Positions 16,014 through 24,711 of a DNA stretch of 64,000 nucleotides are shown here, in pieces. The notes under the pieces were generated by a model. The model saw only the letters and a program-made list of their open reading frames with translations, ran no database searches and was not told where the DNA came from. The DNA lies in the NCBI RefSeq assembly GCF_900103635.1, contig NZ_FMXK01000010.1, positions 62,001 to 126,000 of the forward strand. The letters are read 5' to 3'. This stretch comes from Butyrivibrio sp. INlla18. GTDB taxonomy: Bacteria > Bacillota > Clostridia > Lachnospirales > Lachnospiraceae. Each line of letters begins with the position of its first letter. The stretch's first letter is position 1. The translations under genes were made by a program, and so were the position numbers.

Positions 16014-16158
16014 ATCAATTCCCTACCACAATCCATACACCAATTATAACCAAGAAGGTGGTCAGAATTTTCCTACGTTTACTGTCTGCTAGCATGCATA
16101 GGTAAAGAGCTGATAAACTTGAGATTAAGTTTGGGTAAAAGAACTGTGAATCCCACTC

Positions 16159-16464
16159 TCACGTGCCTTTTTCTTCCTCTTTATCAAGGCTATCAAGCAT
16201 ATCCATGATTTCTTTATTACGCTCTAGCAAATCATAGATACCATCTTCAGAAAGAACTCCACGCTTAATATAAGAAGGAATCTCTCCCCTCTCATCCGCA
16301 GCAAAATCATCCTTCCACTGTTTGCTAGAATAATACTTCTCTAGTTCTTTAATTGATGGTTGGAAATTCTTGTAATCAGCAATGGCGATTTCAAGCGCAG
16401 TTTGTCTGCGCTTGGCTTCGTCAAAAATCTTTTCCATCTTGCTGATGTGGTTATAATCCCCCAT
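16159..16464 (-). CDS. DUF4298-type small protein
   Basis: The 101-residue, charged, mostly helical protein starts ISKMEKIFDEAKRRQTALEI and contains LEKYYSSKQWKDDFAADERG, which matches the DUF4298 pattern I know. No signal peptide and no known activity. It is third in a unit with two unknown genes, 13 bp after the 287-residue gene. Confidence 0.65.
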   Translation of the reverse strand: MGDYNHISKMEKIFDEAKRRQTALEIAIADYKNFQPSIKELEKYYSSKQWKDDFAADERGEIPSYIKRGVLSEDGIYDLLERNKEIMDMLDSLDKEEEKGT

Positions 16465-16477
16465 GGATTTCTACTCC

Positions 16478-17341
16478 TCACATAAAAAACTCATCAACTT
16501 TCTCGACACTATCCAATATCTCGTTCTCTGCAACGCCAGCATTTCTAGCTATTTGAGTTGATGCCTCCAATCGTTTAGGCATATCTGGATCAAAAGCACC
16601 TTCGATAAGTTCTTCAAATTCTTCACAGCGTTTTAATAGTTCATCTCGGAATACTGAAAACCTCTCTTCTAGCTCAGCATCTACTTCACCCTGATGTTCG
16701 AGGTACTGAGTGAGTATTTCCTGTTCTTGCTTGTACAGTGAATAACGACCATATTCAAAAGTGAGCATAGCAACATTCTGCACGTAATTTGCTCGCTCCT
16801 CCCCAATGACAATTTTACTTGAAGAAGCAAGTAACTTGATCATAGATTCTAGGAGCAGCCATAAACACTGCTCCGTATAATCAACTTCTTTAATCTTACC
16901 TTTTTCTAAATCATCACCTAGCTTCTTAACCTTTTCAGATAATCTACTAATGTCTTTACATTTTTCATCAGATACTCCACTACCTTTAAGAATCTTCACT
17001 GAGAAATCCACATACTTAGCGTATACATCGAATACGATAACGCTATACTGCTGGCCATCATCGATGATAGCTCTATCAACAACAACACTAGCAATTTCTT
17101 TCCAATCCTCTGTGGTAAATTCTTTTATGTTCTTTCCATTAAAGACCTTATACAGAATCCCTATTATTGCTGTAGTTCCTATCTTTAGTATCTTAATTCC
17201 TTCAGGACTATCATCATTGCAATAGGCAGCCACTGTTTCTTGTGCTTTCTCTATTCCATTTAAAGCTTTCTCTAAGTTTTGACCTATTTCAGATTCTTTG
17301 AAGTACCGAATAGTAGTTTCCTTTATTATTTCTTCAATCAT
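16478..17341 (-). CDS. Unknown 287-aa protein
   Basis: I do not recognise it. It is soluble and helical with two amphipathic or hydrophobic stretches (GIKILKIGTTAIIGILYKVF near 48-67 and CLWLLLESMIKLLASSSKIV near 160-180) and an acidic coiled-coil-like C-terminal third. Its ATG overlaps the stop of the 362-residue zinc-ribbon gene, so the two are coupled and may form a complex. Confidence 0.6.
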   Translation of the reverse strand: MIEEIIKETTIRYFKESEIGQNLEKALNGIEKAQETVAAYCNDDSPEGIKILKIGTTAIIGILYKVFNGKNIKEFTTEDWKEIASVVVDRAIIDDGQQYSVIVFDVYAKYVDFSVKILKGSGVSDEKCKDISRLSEKVKKLGDDLEKGKIKEVDYTEQCLWLLLESMIKLLASSSKIVIGEERANYVQNVAMLTFEYGRYSLYKQEQEILTQYLEHQGEVDAELEERFSVFRDELLKRCEEFEELIEGAFDPDMPKRLEASTQIARNAGVAENEILDSVEKVDEFFM

Positions 17342-18426
17342 GTCTTGCTACCTTCTGTAGTAACCTGCTTTCCATACAATGCTGACAATGACTTTGTTAG
17401 ATTTACCAATGCTCCCAGTCTGTTCTTGTCATCATCGCTAACTGTTGTGTAATCACAATTAAACAAACTCAAGCACTCCTGAAAACTTGTATTAAGACTC
17501 TTTCTGATTTCGTTTGTCTGAGTTAAAATCTCATAGATTTCTCCATCCATTTCTTTGACTGCTTCTGTATTTCGCTTAACTGCCTCAATTTCCTCATTCT
17601 TCTCCTTATTAAGCTTTGCTTTGTTCTTAGTAAAAAGAAGTATTGAAGTGAGTAAAGTTGCTCCGGCAATTGTCCAGCCCACAGGGCCAGCTAACGCTAA
17701 AAGCGCTTGACCACCAGCTATCCCCGCGGCTCCCTCTGCCAAAGTGCCTCCACCAAGCCATGCCAAAGCAGCATTAGTTGCAGCTGCACCAGACAACGTT
17801 GAAATAGCTGTTCCTGTAGACGCAGTACCAAAAGTGGTTGCAATCCACATTGCGGCAGTCGGAGCCATGAATGCAACACTAGCACCTGCTGCCAAACCAG
17901 CTCCAGCACCACCAGCTGCATTTCTAGCAGCGCTAATTTCCTTTTCTGCAAACTCACATGCATCAGTAAACTCTTTTCTATTAGTGTTAATCTCCTCAAA
18001 GTCTGTATCAAAGCTCTTTGGATGATTTGCTATACTATTTATCAAAATCTCAATATTATTAATGGAATCTACTGAGCGACAACGCTCGACATATAACTGC
18101 ATTCCCTTATCATTCATAAGTGTGTATGCATCGTTATATTCTGTAATAGAACTTTCTAGCATCCTATCTAGTTCCGTTAGCTTATTAGTAATATCCTCTT
18201 TGGTCTCTAAAGCCTTATCTTTTACTTCTACAGCCTTCTCAGAAATCACTGCACCTGACTTCTTGATAACCTCTCCACCCTTTTGGGTTAGAACGGAAGA
18301 AAACTCCTTGATCTGTTCTGAATTGATCTTTAACCCTGTTTTCTGTGGTTCATCAATCTTAGCCCCACACTTGGCACAGAACATTGCCCCACTATTTACT
18401 GTTGCTCCACAAGACTTACACTTCAT
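17338..18426 (-). CDS. Zinc-ribbon protein with Ala/Gly-rich membrane-like core
   Basis: Protein of about 362 residues. An N-terminal zinc ribbon CKSCGATVNSGAMFCAKCG is followed by a linker with KSGAVISEKAVEVKDKA. A helical region then leads to a long Ala/Gly/Thr-rich hydrophobic core (roughly 165-255, with AAGGAGAGLAAGASVAFMA), as seen in glycine-zipper or pore-like proteins, and a last coiled coil. Start at 18426 behind GGAGG. It is first of three coupled genes. The composition suggests membrane insertion. Function unknown. Confidence 0.65.
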   Translation of the reverse strand: MKCKSCGATVNSGAMFCAKCGAKIDEPQKTGLKINSEQIKEFSSVLTQKGGEVIKKSGAVISEKAVEVKDKALETKEDITNKLTELDRMLESSITEYNDAYTLMNDKGMQLYVERCRSVDSINNIEILINSIANHPKSFDTDFEEINTNRKEFTDACEFAEKEISAARNAAGGAGAGLAAGASVAFMAPTAAMWIATTFGTASTGTAISTLSGAAATNAALAWLGGGTLAEGAAGIAGGQALLALAGPVGWTIAGATLLTSILLFTKNKAKLNKEKNEEIEAVKRNTEAVKEMDGEIYEILTQTNEIRKSLNTSFQECLSLFNCDYTTVSDDDKNRLGALVNLTKSLSALYGKQVTTEGSKT

Positions 18427-18576
18427 AATCAACCTCCACACGCGTATTTTATACGTCATATAAAATTGTATCACAATCTCGGCGTTATTATTCCGGTATG
18501 CCGAGAATGATTTCCTGTATTTAATTGCAGGTCATTCCTCCCTTCAACATAGAAAATGTTTTCTACGCGAAAGCAA

Positions 18577-18605
18577 AAAGGGCGTAGCTTATTGCTATGC
18601 CCTTT
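18577..18605 (-). terminator. Intrinsic terminator
   Basis: Twelve-base arms AAAGGGCATAGC and GCTACGCCCTTT (minus strand, loop AATAA), followed by TTGC. It ends the transcript of the 18632-19342 genes. Confidence 0.75.
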
Positions 18606-18631
18606 AATCAACCTTTTTACTTTATTTACCG

Positions 18632-18805
18632 CTATGGTTCTACTTTTGTATTTTCTACAGAAAGCCATCCTTCTACTACCATGTAATCCCCAAGCTGTCG
18701 TTCCGCATTCTGCATGATGTTACGAACAGATTTTACTTCCATTCTGTACTCAATTTCTTCCCCTTTACTAATGTATTTGTTTATTAAACCTTTACTTTTT
18801 ATCAT
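18632..18805 (-). CDS. 57-aa small protein coupled to the 47-aa ORF
   Basis: The ATG at 18805 lies inside the last codons of the 47-residue ORF, in another frame. The product starts MIKSKGLINKYISKGEEIEY and includes VRNIMQNAERQLGDYMVVEG, a plausible folded small protein. At locus A the corresponding ATG opens a frame of only eight codons before a stop. No known family. A terminator follows 27 bp downstream. Confidence 0.5.
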   Translation of the reverse strand: MIKSKGLINKYISKGEEIEYRMEVKSVRNIMQNAERQLGDYMVVEGWLSVENTKVEP

Positions 18806-18935
18806 GCTCTTTCAAAAGAGCTTCATGTATAGCCTTTGCTATAACTTCCTCCGGAGCTCTTTTAAGTATCTCTGCCTTAGAATTTTTGTTTATCTTTATT
18901 TCCTTTTTTGGCGCATCAGAATTATCTTTTTTCAA
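18792..18935 (-). CDS. 47-aa small protein, duplicate of the one at 11736
   Basis: TTG start overlapping the stop of the deformylase gene (TTGA), with GAGGGG eight bases upstream. The same protein as at 11736, with changes such as Lys to Arg and Glu to Asp. The two copies sit behind different genes, which suggests that the ORF is a movable or independent unit. Confidence 0.65.
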   Translation of the reverse strand: MKKDNSDAPKKEIKINKNSKAEILKRAPEEVIAKAIHEALLKEHDKK

Positions 18936-19342
18936 ATCAAAATCCCCTCAAAATGATCTATCTCATGCTGGATTATCTGCGCTGTAAAATCCTTGTACTT
19001 GCCATGCTGCGGCTTGAAATTCTGGTCTAAATAATCCACCTCAATTTCCTTGTATCTAGTGCAAGACCTCACACCATCCAGTGACAAACAGCTCTCCTGC
19101 GTCTCATAGGCTCCACTCTTCTTGGTGATCACTGGATTGATCATTGGGAAAAGAAATGGTCCCATAGCCACCACGATTATTCTCTTCTTTACTCCGATCA
19201 TGTTGGCAGCCATTCCAACGCATCTAACCTGATTTGCTCTAAGCGTATCCAACAGGTCCTCAACAACCTGTTTGTCCGCCTCAGTCGCAGGTTCAGACTT
19301 TTGTTGTAAAAAGAACTGATCTCTAACTATCTGTTTGATCAT
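18932..19342 (-). CDS. Peptide deformylase-like metalloenzyme
   Basis: The 136-residue deformylase has motif 1 as GMAANMIG (canonical GxGLAAxQ), motif 2 as ESCLSLDG (canonical EGCLS) and motif 3 as QHEIDHFEGIL, with the metal ligands Cys and two His present. It would remove the formyl group from new proteins. The changed motifs (Asn for Gln in motif 1, Ser for Gly in motif 2) suggest a divergent, possibly secondary enzyme; the housekeeping def is probably elsewhere. Ribosome site AGAGGAG. Confidence 0.8.
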   Translation of the reverse strand: MIKQIVRDQFFLQQKSEPATEADKQVVEDLLDTLRANQVRCVGMAANMIGVKKRIIVVAMGPFLFPMINPVITKKSGAYETQESCLSLDGVRSCTRYKEIEVDYLDQNFKPQHGKYKDFTAQIIQHEIDHFEGILI

Positions 19343-19403
19343 AATCCATACTCCTCTTTGGCATATTATACTACAGCTTTATCCCATTTACCCAATCACA
19401 AGC

Positions 19404-19522
19404 CAAGGAGCAGAGCACCTTTTCGATGCCCTGCCCACAGCGAGAAAAAATGAAAAAAAGCAAACTTATGACCAATGCAAATATAGATTACAATATCAGG
19501 TGTACAATAAATACCCCATTAT
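19404..19522 (-). promoter_or_regulatory. Duplicated promoter plus hairpin leader, locus B
   Basis: TTGTAC (19502-19507), 16 bp, TATATT (19480-19485), then a hairpin at 19408-19436 with the same loop as locus A. It drives the deformylase operon here and the zinc-ribbon operon at locus A. Confidence 0.65.
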
Positions 19523-19610
19523 AACTATATATAACTAAATATAACTAACCCGCTAAATCATTCGAATTGTCAGCACTGGCAGCCTACTGTTGCAGTATTT
19601 ACGCACACAA

Positions 19611-19640
19611 AAAGAGGCTCGCCTTTCGTCAAGCCCCTTC
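19611..19640 (-). terminator. Intrinsic terminator of the RNase III-like operon
   Basis: AAGGGGCTTG pairs with CGAGCCTCTT and is followed by TTTG on the minus strand. Confidence 0.6.
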
Positions 19641-19664
19641 ATTTTTGTTAATGATTATTAAGCT

Positions 19665-19841
19665 TCAGTACTGGTCATTATTACCACGCCACATCCTATC
19701 TTCTTCTCTACGACGTTCTTCCGCTCGCCTGTACTCGCTGTCATCCCAGTTATAGGCATAATCGCCATGATCAATTTGAAAGCCGTCGTTCTCGATATAC
19801 TCATAGTCACCTGAATCGTAGTTAAATACCCACTTTGCCAT
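19665..19841 (-). CDS. 58-aa acidic/aromatic small protein
   Basis: It begins MAKWVFNYDSGDYEYIENDG and ends in a highly charged EERRREEDRMWRG tail. Start at 19841 with GGAGG seven bases upstream, two bases after the RNase III-like stop. Very rich in Tyr, Asp and Arg. No known family. Coupling suggests a partner or regulator of the RNase III-like protein. Confidence 0.55.
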   Translation of the reverse strand: MAKWVFNYDSGDYEYIENDGFQIDHGDYAYNWDDSEYRRAEERRREEDRMWRGNNDQY

Positions 19842-19843
19842 GA

Positions 19844-20956
19844 TCACACCTCCTCGTCTTCACCAAGTACGTACTCAAGCATCTTATACGCCGCTTGTTT
19901 CTTAGCTGCCTTCTTTGAAGATGCTGTCGCCGCAAAGAATTTCTCCTTTTCTTCAATGTGGCATTCCACATTCCATATAGGATTCCCATCAGAATCATAC
20001 GTTTCTTCATATTTGAATTCTGGAATGGCGAAATATCCTCTTCGGGCCAGAATCTCTAACTGATTAATGCCGTCTTCAATATTGGGATCATCAATCTCGT
20101 CTCGTATAGAGAAGAGCATTCCTTCTTTTTCCAGATATTTATAAGCAAGCTTACATGCCGCTCTTCTTGCCTGATTTCTTGATGCTCCATAGCTCTCAAA
20201 AGCATCCTTATCATTTAGAAGCTTAACCCTGCAAACGTGGTTATAGTTATTATGAGCGTAGGTACTCTGGTTCATATCATAAATCACATGTTCTTCAAGT
20301 TTGTACCATGCTCGTGATGGTGTTCCATCAAAATACATAAAGTACGGAAGGCATCCATTTTTCTTGGCTTCCCATTCATAAATCAAGCCAACATAATCAG
20401 CTTCTTCACCATTGTCCAAAATAGAATCTGGGCGAAGCATAACCTCAGCAACATTTTGAATCTTATCAAAGTCCCAGTTACTATCTAATGCCACCGCACC
20501 AAGAATAGCCTCAAAAAGATCCTCTTTTACAGAATCCACTTCAGCAATATTTTTTTGTTCATCGCCCTTTCCAACAATCAGGAACTGCGCCAGATCCAAT
20601 TCATCAATACGTGCTGCCAAAGTCTTTTTCTCGACAAGTTTCTGCTTCAGCTTGGTCAACTCTCCTTCTGAGAGCGAACACGAAAACTCCTGTGGCTCCT
20701 GCGGAACACGGAATGCCTCTGGAATCTTATCCTGAATATGTAAATCTGTCCCATATTTTTCTGAAAGATACCGAACCATCGCGATATCCAGAGCTTTATC
20801 CCCAATAAACTCTAATACTTCGTTGTTTTCGCCACCATTTTCCTGAGTATAAGAGCGCCTTACAAAAGCCTGTCGCAGAAGTTTTGGATTCTTAAACTTA
20901 TACCCTCCTATCTGGTGTGGCACCATTCTTTCAAATAACCCTTCTCTTTTTTCCAT
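19844..20956 (-). CDS. RNase III-like protein with two dsRNA-binding domains
   Basis: Protein of about 370 residues. The RNase III signature NNEVLEFIGDKALDIAMVRY lies near residues 45-64 and the second acidic motif is EDLFEAILGAVALD, so the usual catalytic Glu/Asp residues are all there. Two dsRBD-like segments follow, one ending in SRNQARRAACKLAYKYLEK and the second in SSKKAAKKQAAYKMLEYV. A standard bacterial RNase III is about 230 residues with one dsRBD. AGGAG precedes the ATG at 20956. The island context suggests an accessory, perhaps anti-phage RNase. The housekeeping rnc is not in this window. Confidence 0.8.
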   Translation of the reverse strand: MEKREGLFERMVPHQIGGYKFKNPKLLRQAFVRRSYTQENGGENNEVLEFIGDKALDIAMVRYLSEKYGTDLHIQDKIPEAFRVPQEPQEFSCSLSEGELTKLKQKLVEKKTLAARIDELDLAQFLIVGKGDEQKNIAEVDSVKEDLFEAILGAVALDSNWDFDKIQNVAEVMLRPDSILDNGEEADYVGLIYEWEAKKNGCLPYFMYFDGTPSRAWYKLEEHVIYDMNQSTYAHNNYNHVCRVKLLNDKDAFESYGASRNQARRAACKLAYKYLEKEGMLFSIRDEIDDPNIEDGINQLEILARRGYFAIPEFKYEETYDSDGNPIWNVECHIEEKEKFFAATASSKKAAKKQAAYKMLEYVLGEDEEV

Positions 20957-21224
20957 AAAAAAAGCTCCTTTCGTTTCTGACAAAAGGCGCAATCATCTAA
21001 CACAAAATAGACTACTCACATATCATGGTAATCATTCCGGTTAGACATGTAAGTTTAAATATTCTTTTCTATTTCCGAGAATTTACTAAGGCACACTTGC
21101 ATATGCGGTAATAAATACATACAAATAGAACTAAAGATTTAAAAGTATCACGCCTCGCTATATAGTTTCATGTGTATTATATCCCTTTTATGTTTCCTAG
21201 CGCAAGAATTAGCATTATATTCAA

Positions 21225-21254
21225 AAAGGCACCTGCAATTGCGCAAGCACCTTT
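21225..21254 (-). terminator. Intrinsic terminator of the KAP NTPase gene
   Basis: A 12-bp stem (AAAGGTGCTTGC with GCAGGTGCCTTT, three G-U pairs) followed by TTG on the minus strand. Confidence 0.65.
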
Positions 21255-21277
21255 AAGCATATAAATACATCACATTT

Positions 21278-22678
21278 TTAAATCGTATAATCTGCATAAG
21301 GCGAGACAAAACTAACGGCTTTCAATATTTTATGTTTGAGCCCCTTTTCAAATATTGCTTTTCCAACCTTTGTTTCATATTCGCCATGATCATATGTCTT
21401 GATGAATATAGCTTCGTATACATCCTTTATTTTTTGATTCTCTCTAACTTGTAGTTTTCCTTCTATCTCTTGATAAGATTCATTAGTATCCAATAAAAGG
21501 CTTGTAACCCAATCACCTAAAGCATCTGACATCAAAATTCTTTCAAGCCACATATGGTTTTTTCCATAAATGAACTCATCATATTGCTTTGTATCAGTAA
21601 TCTTTAGTCCCATAATAATGGGAACTATTACAAAATATGCGATAAGATCAGCATTACCTCCATCATGTGAAAGAAATCTTCTTCTTTCAAATCCGCTATC
21701 ACTTGCATTTGTATACTTATATGCACAAACCTTTGACATTTGTAAATAACGTGACACCTCTCGCATTCCCATGTTCATCTGTCTTATGATTTCTAAACAA
21801 ACAGTTTGCCTTAGATCCTTACTACCATATCTCTCAATGCTCTGAACGTACTTTTCCATATCTATAGGAGGCAGTTCCATTCTAATGTCAAAGAATCGAT
21901 CCATATATCTACAAGAATCGAAATCTCCACCATAATAATTTTTTACCGTGTTTTGTAGTTCTCCAAAATTTATCGAAAACACAAATACAATGTTCTCGCA
22001 CAAAAAATAATGTTTAATCCTTTCAAGGAGCTTTACAGCAAAAGCTGGCGAACAGCGATCAAGCTCATCCACAAAAATGACTAATTTTTCTCCTCTTTCC
22101 GGAAGAAATGATTGCAAAAATTTTTCTACTAGCAAATCCAAATCTTCATTTTGTTTTTGATCAGCAAAGATATCATGCCCCTTTATTTCTTCTAAGAAAG
22201 TATGAATATCTCTATCACATATTATTCCTGCTACTGACGCAAGTATACCGCCCCAGGATTTTCTCTTTTCTTCAGCACAGCCATTATAATTATCCTTCAT
22301 TATCTCATACAGCAAAGAAAGTAACGGTTCTTTCTCGTCATCATGTTGCCATGTATCATAATATGCAGTTACCATAGGAACCCGCAAAAGTTCGTCATTA
22401 TTTTTTTGAAAGCCATCCCATATGTTTCTTACTCTAACTGCCTCATCAGATTCAAAAAAGGGAACATTAGGGTTTAAAGAATCAATGACAAGCTTGCTCT
22501 GTTTAACAAAAAAAGTCTTTCCTGTGCCCCATTTTCCATCTATTCCTATAGAGCATGATCCTTCTATGCTTTGAATCATCTTAACAAAAGAACAAACATC
22601 TGTAGTTCTTCCAATTGAGTCCTCAAAAAAGTCTTCATCAAATTTCTATTATTTGGCTTTAGATCCAGCGTTTTCATT
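21278..22678 (-). pseudogene. KAP-family P-loop NTPase, frameshifted near its start
   Basis: The main frame (21278-22579, 433 codons) has Walker A GIDGKWGTGKTFF and Walker B KLVIFVDELDRCSP, the KAP signature. KAP NTPases are often membrane-linked and occur in phage-defence loci. The proper start is the ATG at 22678 (GGAGG, MKTLDLKPNNRN), but the reading frame slips at the T-run near 22641-22643. Adding one T would restore ...RNFDEDFFEDSIGRTTD... into the main frame. This is either a real frameshift or a sequencing error; I note it as broken. A downstream ATG at 22579 could still give a protein lacking about 34 residues. Confidence 0.7.
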
Positions 22679-22712
22679 TTATTCCTCCGTAACTAATCCC
22701 CATTAGTATAAA

Positions 22713-22750
22713 AAGGGAGACTTCAACATCACCTTGTTCAGTCTCCCTTC
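22713..22750 (-). terminator. Intrinsic terminator of the restriction-modification operon
   Basis: AAGGGAGACT and AGTCTCCCTT form a 10-bp stem with a long loop, followed by TTTTTA on the minus strand. Confidence 0.6.
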
Positions 22751-22784
22751 ATCCAATATCTATTCAGATATAGCAATGGTTATC

Positions 22785-23672
22785 TCATTGCTTATTCAGT
22801 TTATCTGCATACGCATATAGACGATCTAAGATTCTGCCCTCATGTTCTCCATCAATTGTTTCATTAAAGCCATTATATGTGCTAAATCCCAACATATAAA
22901 TTGCCATGGCCATAGCTAATTCGTTGGGTTCTATCTTAGTTGATTCTGCTATTGCTCTTAGCTCATCTGCAACTCTATCCTTAGGAGCTCTAACTGTTTT
23001 ACTTTCAGAAACTACTTTTTGTATCACTTCAGGAAGTGCCATGCACGTTTTATAAAAAGCCCTCTCATCTCCGGTAACCAATGCATAGAATTGATCCATA
23101 CTCACTCTACGAATTCGCTTATGCGATACCTTTTCATTATTTACAGTAGTTTCCCACTTGATGTTCTGAGACTTTTTCGCTATCGCCTCAACCAGAAAAC
23201 ACGCACAATCATCATCTTTTAACAACTGCGCTTGCATTTTAATATAGGTTTTACCTGCAGATGCTGAATTCATAGTGTTGTGTTTATTTTTCATTTCAAC
23301 ATACACAGTATGAACCACATCGCCATCAGGAAGGGCAATCCCATTTTCATCCTTAAATATCACATCCCAGCCACCTTCAGTTCCATTGTCCGGAACATGG
23401 CACTTATCCATATACTGGAAAATCCTTTGATGAAAATATCCTATATCGTTGTTGTTAGACTTGTCCCTTTGCCTAAATATTTCATTACTGACAATTTCAT
23501 CCCATGAAGCATGGTAAACAGTTTTATCAAAAATCATTTTTACTGGATCAATGATATTTGAATTGAATTTCTTTATGTTATAAGGCTCTAGTTTATCTCC
23601 ATACTTAGCAATAGTAGCTTCAACATGCTTAACAAAATCGTCTTCTTTTATAAAATCAAGCTCCCAGCGCAA
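22785..23672 (-). CDS. Type II restriction endonuclease, Eco47II/Sau96I family
   Basis: The 295-residue protein has NFNSNIIDP-like FNSNIIDPVKMIFDKTVYH near the N-terminus and the catalytic stretch TVYVEMKNKHNTMNS, with the ExK pair in VEMK, then IAKKSQNIKWET and HKRIRRVSMDQFYALVTGD. These match the Eco47II family, whose characterised members cut GGNCC. The start overlaps the end of the methylase gene by 17 bp, so the two form one operon with the methylase first. Confidence 0.85.
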   Translation of the reverse strand: MRWELDFIKEDDFVKHVEATIAKYGDKLEPYNIKKFNSNIIDPVKMIFDKTVYHASWDEIVSNEIFRQRDKSNNNDIGYFHQRIFQYMDKCHVPDNGTEGGWDVIFKDENGIALPDGDVVHTVYVEMKNKHNTMNSASAGKTYIKMQAQLLKDDDCACFLVEAIAKKSQNIKWETTVNNEKVSHKRIRRVSMDQFYALVTGDERAFYKTCMALPEVIQKVVSESKTVRAPKDRVADELRAIAESTKIEPNELAMAMAIYMLGFSTYNGFNETIDGEHEGRILDRLYAYADKLNKQ

Positions 23673-24678
23673 TTACATTAGCCTCCAATGTCTTCTTTAT
23701 CTCTGCAGCTACTTCATATGCCAAATTCACTGGTACAGCATTTCCAACCTGCTTGTACTGTGACATTATGCTACCACAAAACTCCCAATCATCTGGAAAA
23801 CTCTGGCATCTGGCATTCTCTCTTATGGTAAAAGGTCTAGCCTCCAAGGGGTGGCACCTTTCCGTCTGCTTCTGAGAAGGTGATGTCAAAACTGTAAGAG
23901 CCGGCTCATCCAAGCTCAATCTTCGCAATATACCAGTCCTTCCTCCTTCCATAAACCAGCAACTCTTCATATAATCCTTTGCCACATCTGGATCAATATC
24001 ACGCCAATACCCACCAGGAGGAACCATTTCAAATATCTTTCTCTTCTTTTCTCCATATGGAGTGTAAGGCGAATCCGGTACATCTTTTAAGATATCTCTC
24101 AAAACCGGCTTATAATCATGTGGTTTAGGAAAATCAAAATGTAATACATTAGCAAGATCTTTTCTTATTCCAATAGTAATAAGTCGTTCTCTTTTCTGTG
24201 CAACACCGTAGTCCCACGCATTAAGAACCTGCTTTTGTATTTCATATCCAGCATCTTCGAAAACATTTAGCATTGTCTGGTATGTTTTGCCGCCATCATG
24301 AGTAAGAAGGCCTCTTACATTCTCAAATAAAAACATTTTGGGCTGAAGCTTCTGAAGGAACACCGCGTAGTGATAGAATAAAGTTCCACGAGTGTCTTCA
24401 AAGCCCAACCGCTTTCCTGCATAAGAAAAAGCTTGGCAAGGAGCTCCTCCAGATAACAGATCTAATTCACCCTTAGCTATGCCAAAATACTCTTCCAAAT
24501 CCAAGCATGAAATATTCGCAATATCATCATGAATAACATTCCATTTAGGCCGATTCAATTTCAATGTTTCACATGCATCAGCATCAAACTCAATCAGCCC
24601 CAAAGTATCAAATCCAGCTTTTTCCACACCAAGCGCTAATCCGCCAGCACCAGCAAATAACTCAATAGTCGTGCACAT
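23656..24678 (-). CDS. DNA C5-cytosine methyltransferase
   Basis: The roughly 340-residue enzyme carries the full set of motifs: I ELFAGAGGLALGVE, IV GGAPCQAFSYAG with the catalytic Cys, VI ENVRGL, VIII QKRERLITIG, and X QVGNAVPVNLAYEV. It would protect the GGNCC site of the neighbouring endonuclease. The ATG at 24678 matches the family start; a TTG 33 bp upstream is possible, and neither has a strong ribosome site. Confidence 0.9.
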   Translation of the reverse strand: MCTTIELFAGAGGLALGVEKAGFDTLGLIEFDADACETLKLNRPKWNVIHDDIANISCLDLEEYFGIAKGELDLLSGGAPCQAFSYAGKRLGFEDTRGTLFYHYAVFLQKLQPKMFLFENVRGLLTHDGGKTYQTMLNVFEDAGYEIQKQVLNAWDYGVAQKRERLITIGIRKDLANVLHFDFPKPHDYKPVLRDILKDVPDSPYTPYGEKKRKIFEMVPPGGYWRDIDPDVAKDYMKSCWFMEGGRTGILRRLSLDEPALTVLTSPSQKQTERCHPLEARPFTIRENARCQSFPDDWEFCGSIMSQYKQVGNAVPVNLAYEVAAEIKKTLEANVIALGA

Positions 24679-24711
24679 ATTTACCACTTCTCTTCCCTTA
24701 ATATCCACCAA

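Larger units (their letters stand above)
19343..19664. other. Intergenic region, locus B upstream block
   Basis: It holds a TATAAT box before the deformylase gene, the duplicated promoter/hairpin block (19404-19522) and the terminator of the 58-residue gene (19611-19640). An ATATAACTA direct repeat occurs near 19520-19550. No gene seen. Confidence 0.55.

Noticed and set aside
18471-18668. 65-residue ORF on the minus strand
   Set aside because: It runs through the terminator hairpin and has no ribosome site; the 57-residue frame fits better.
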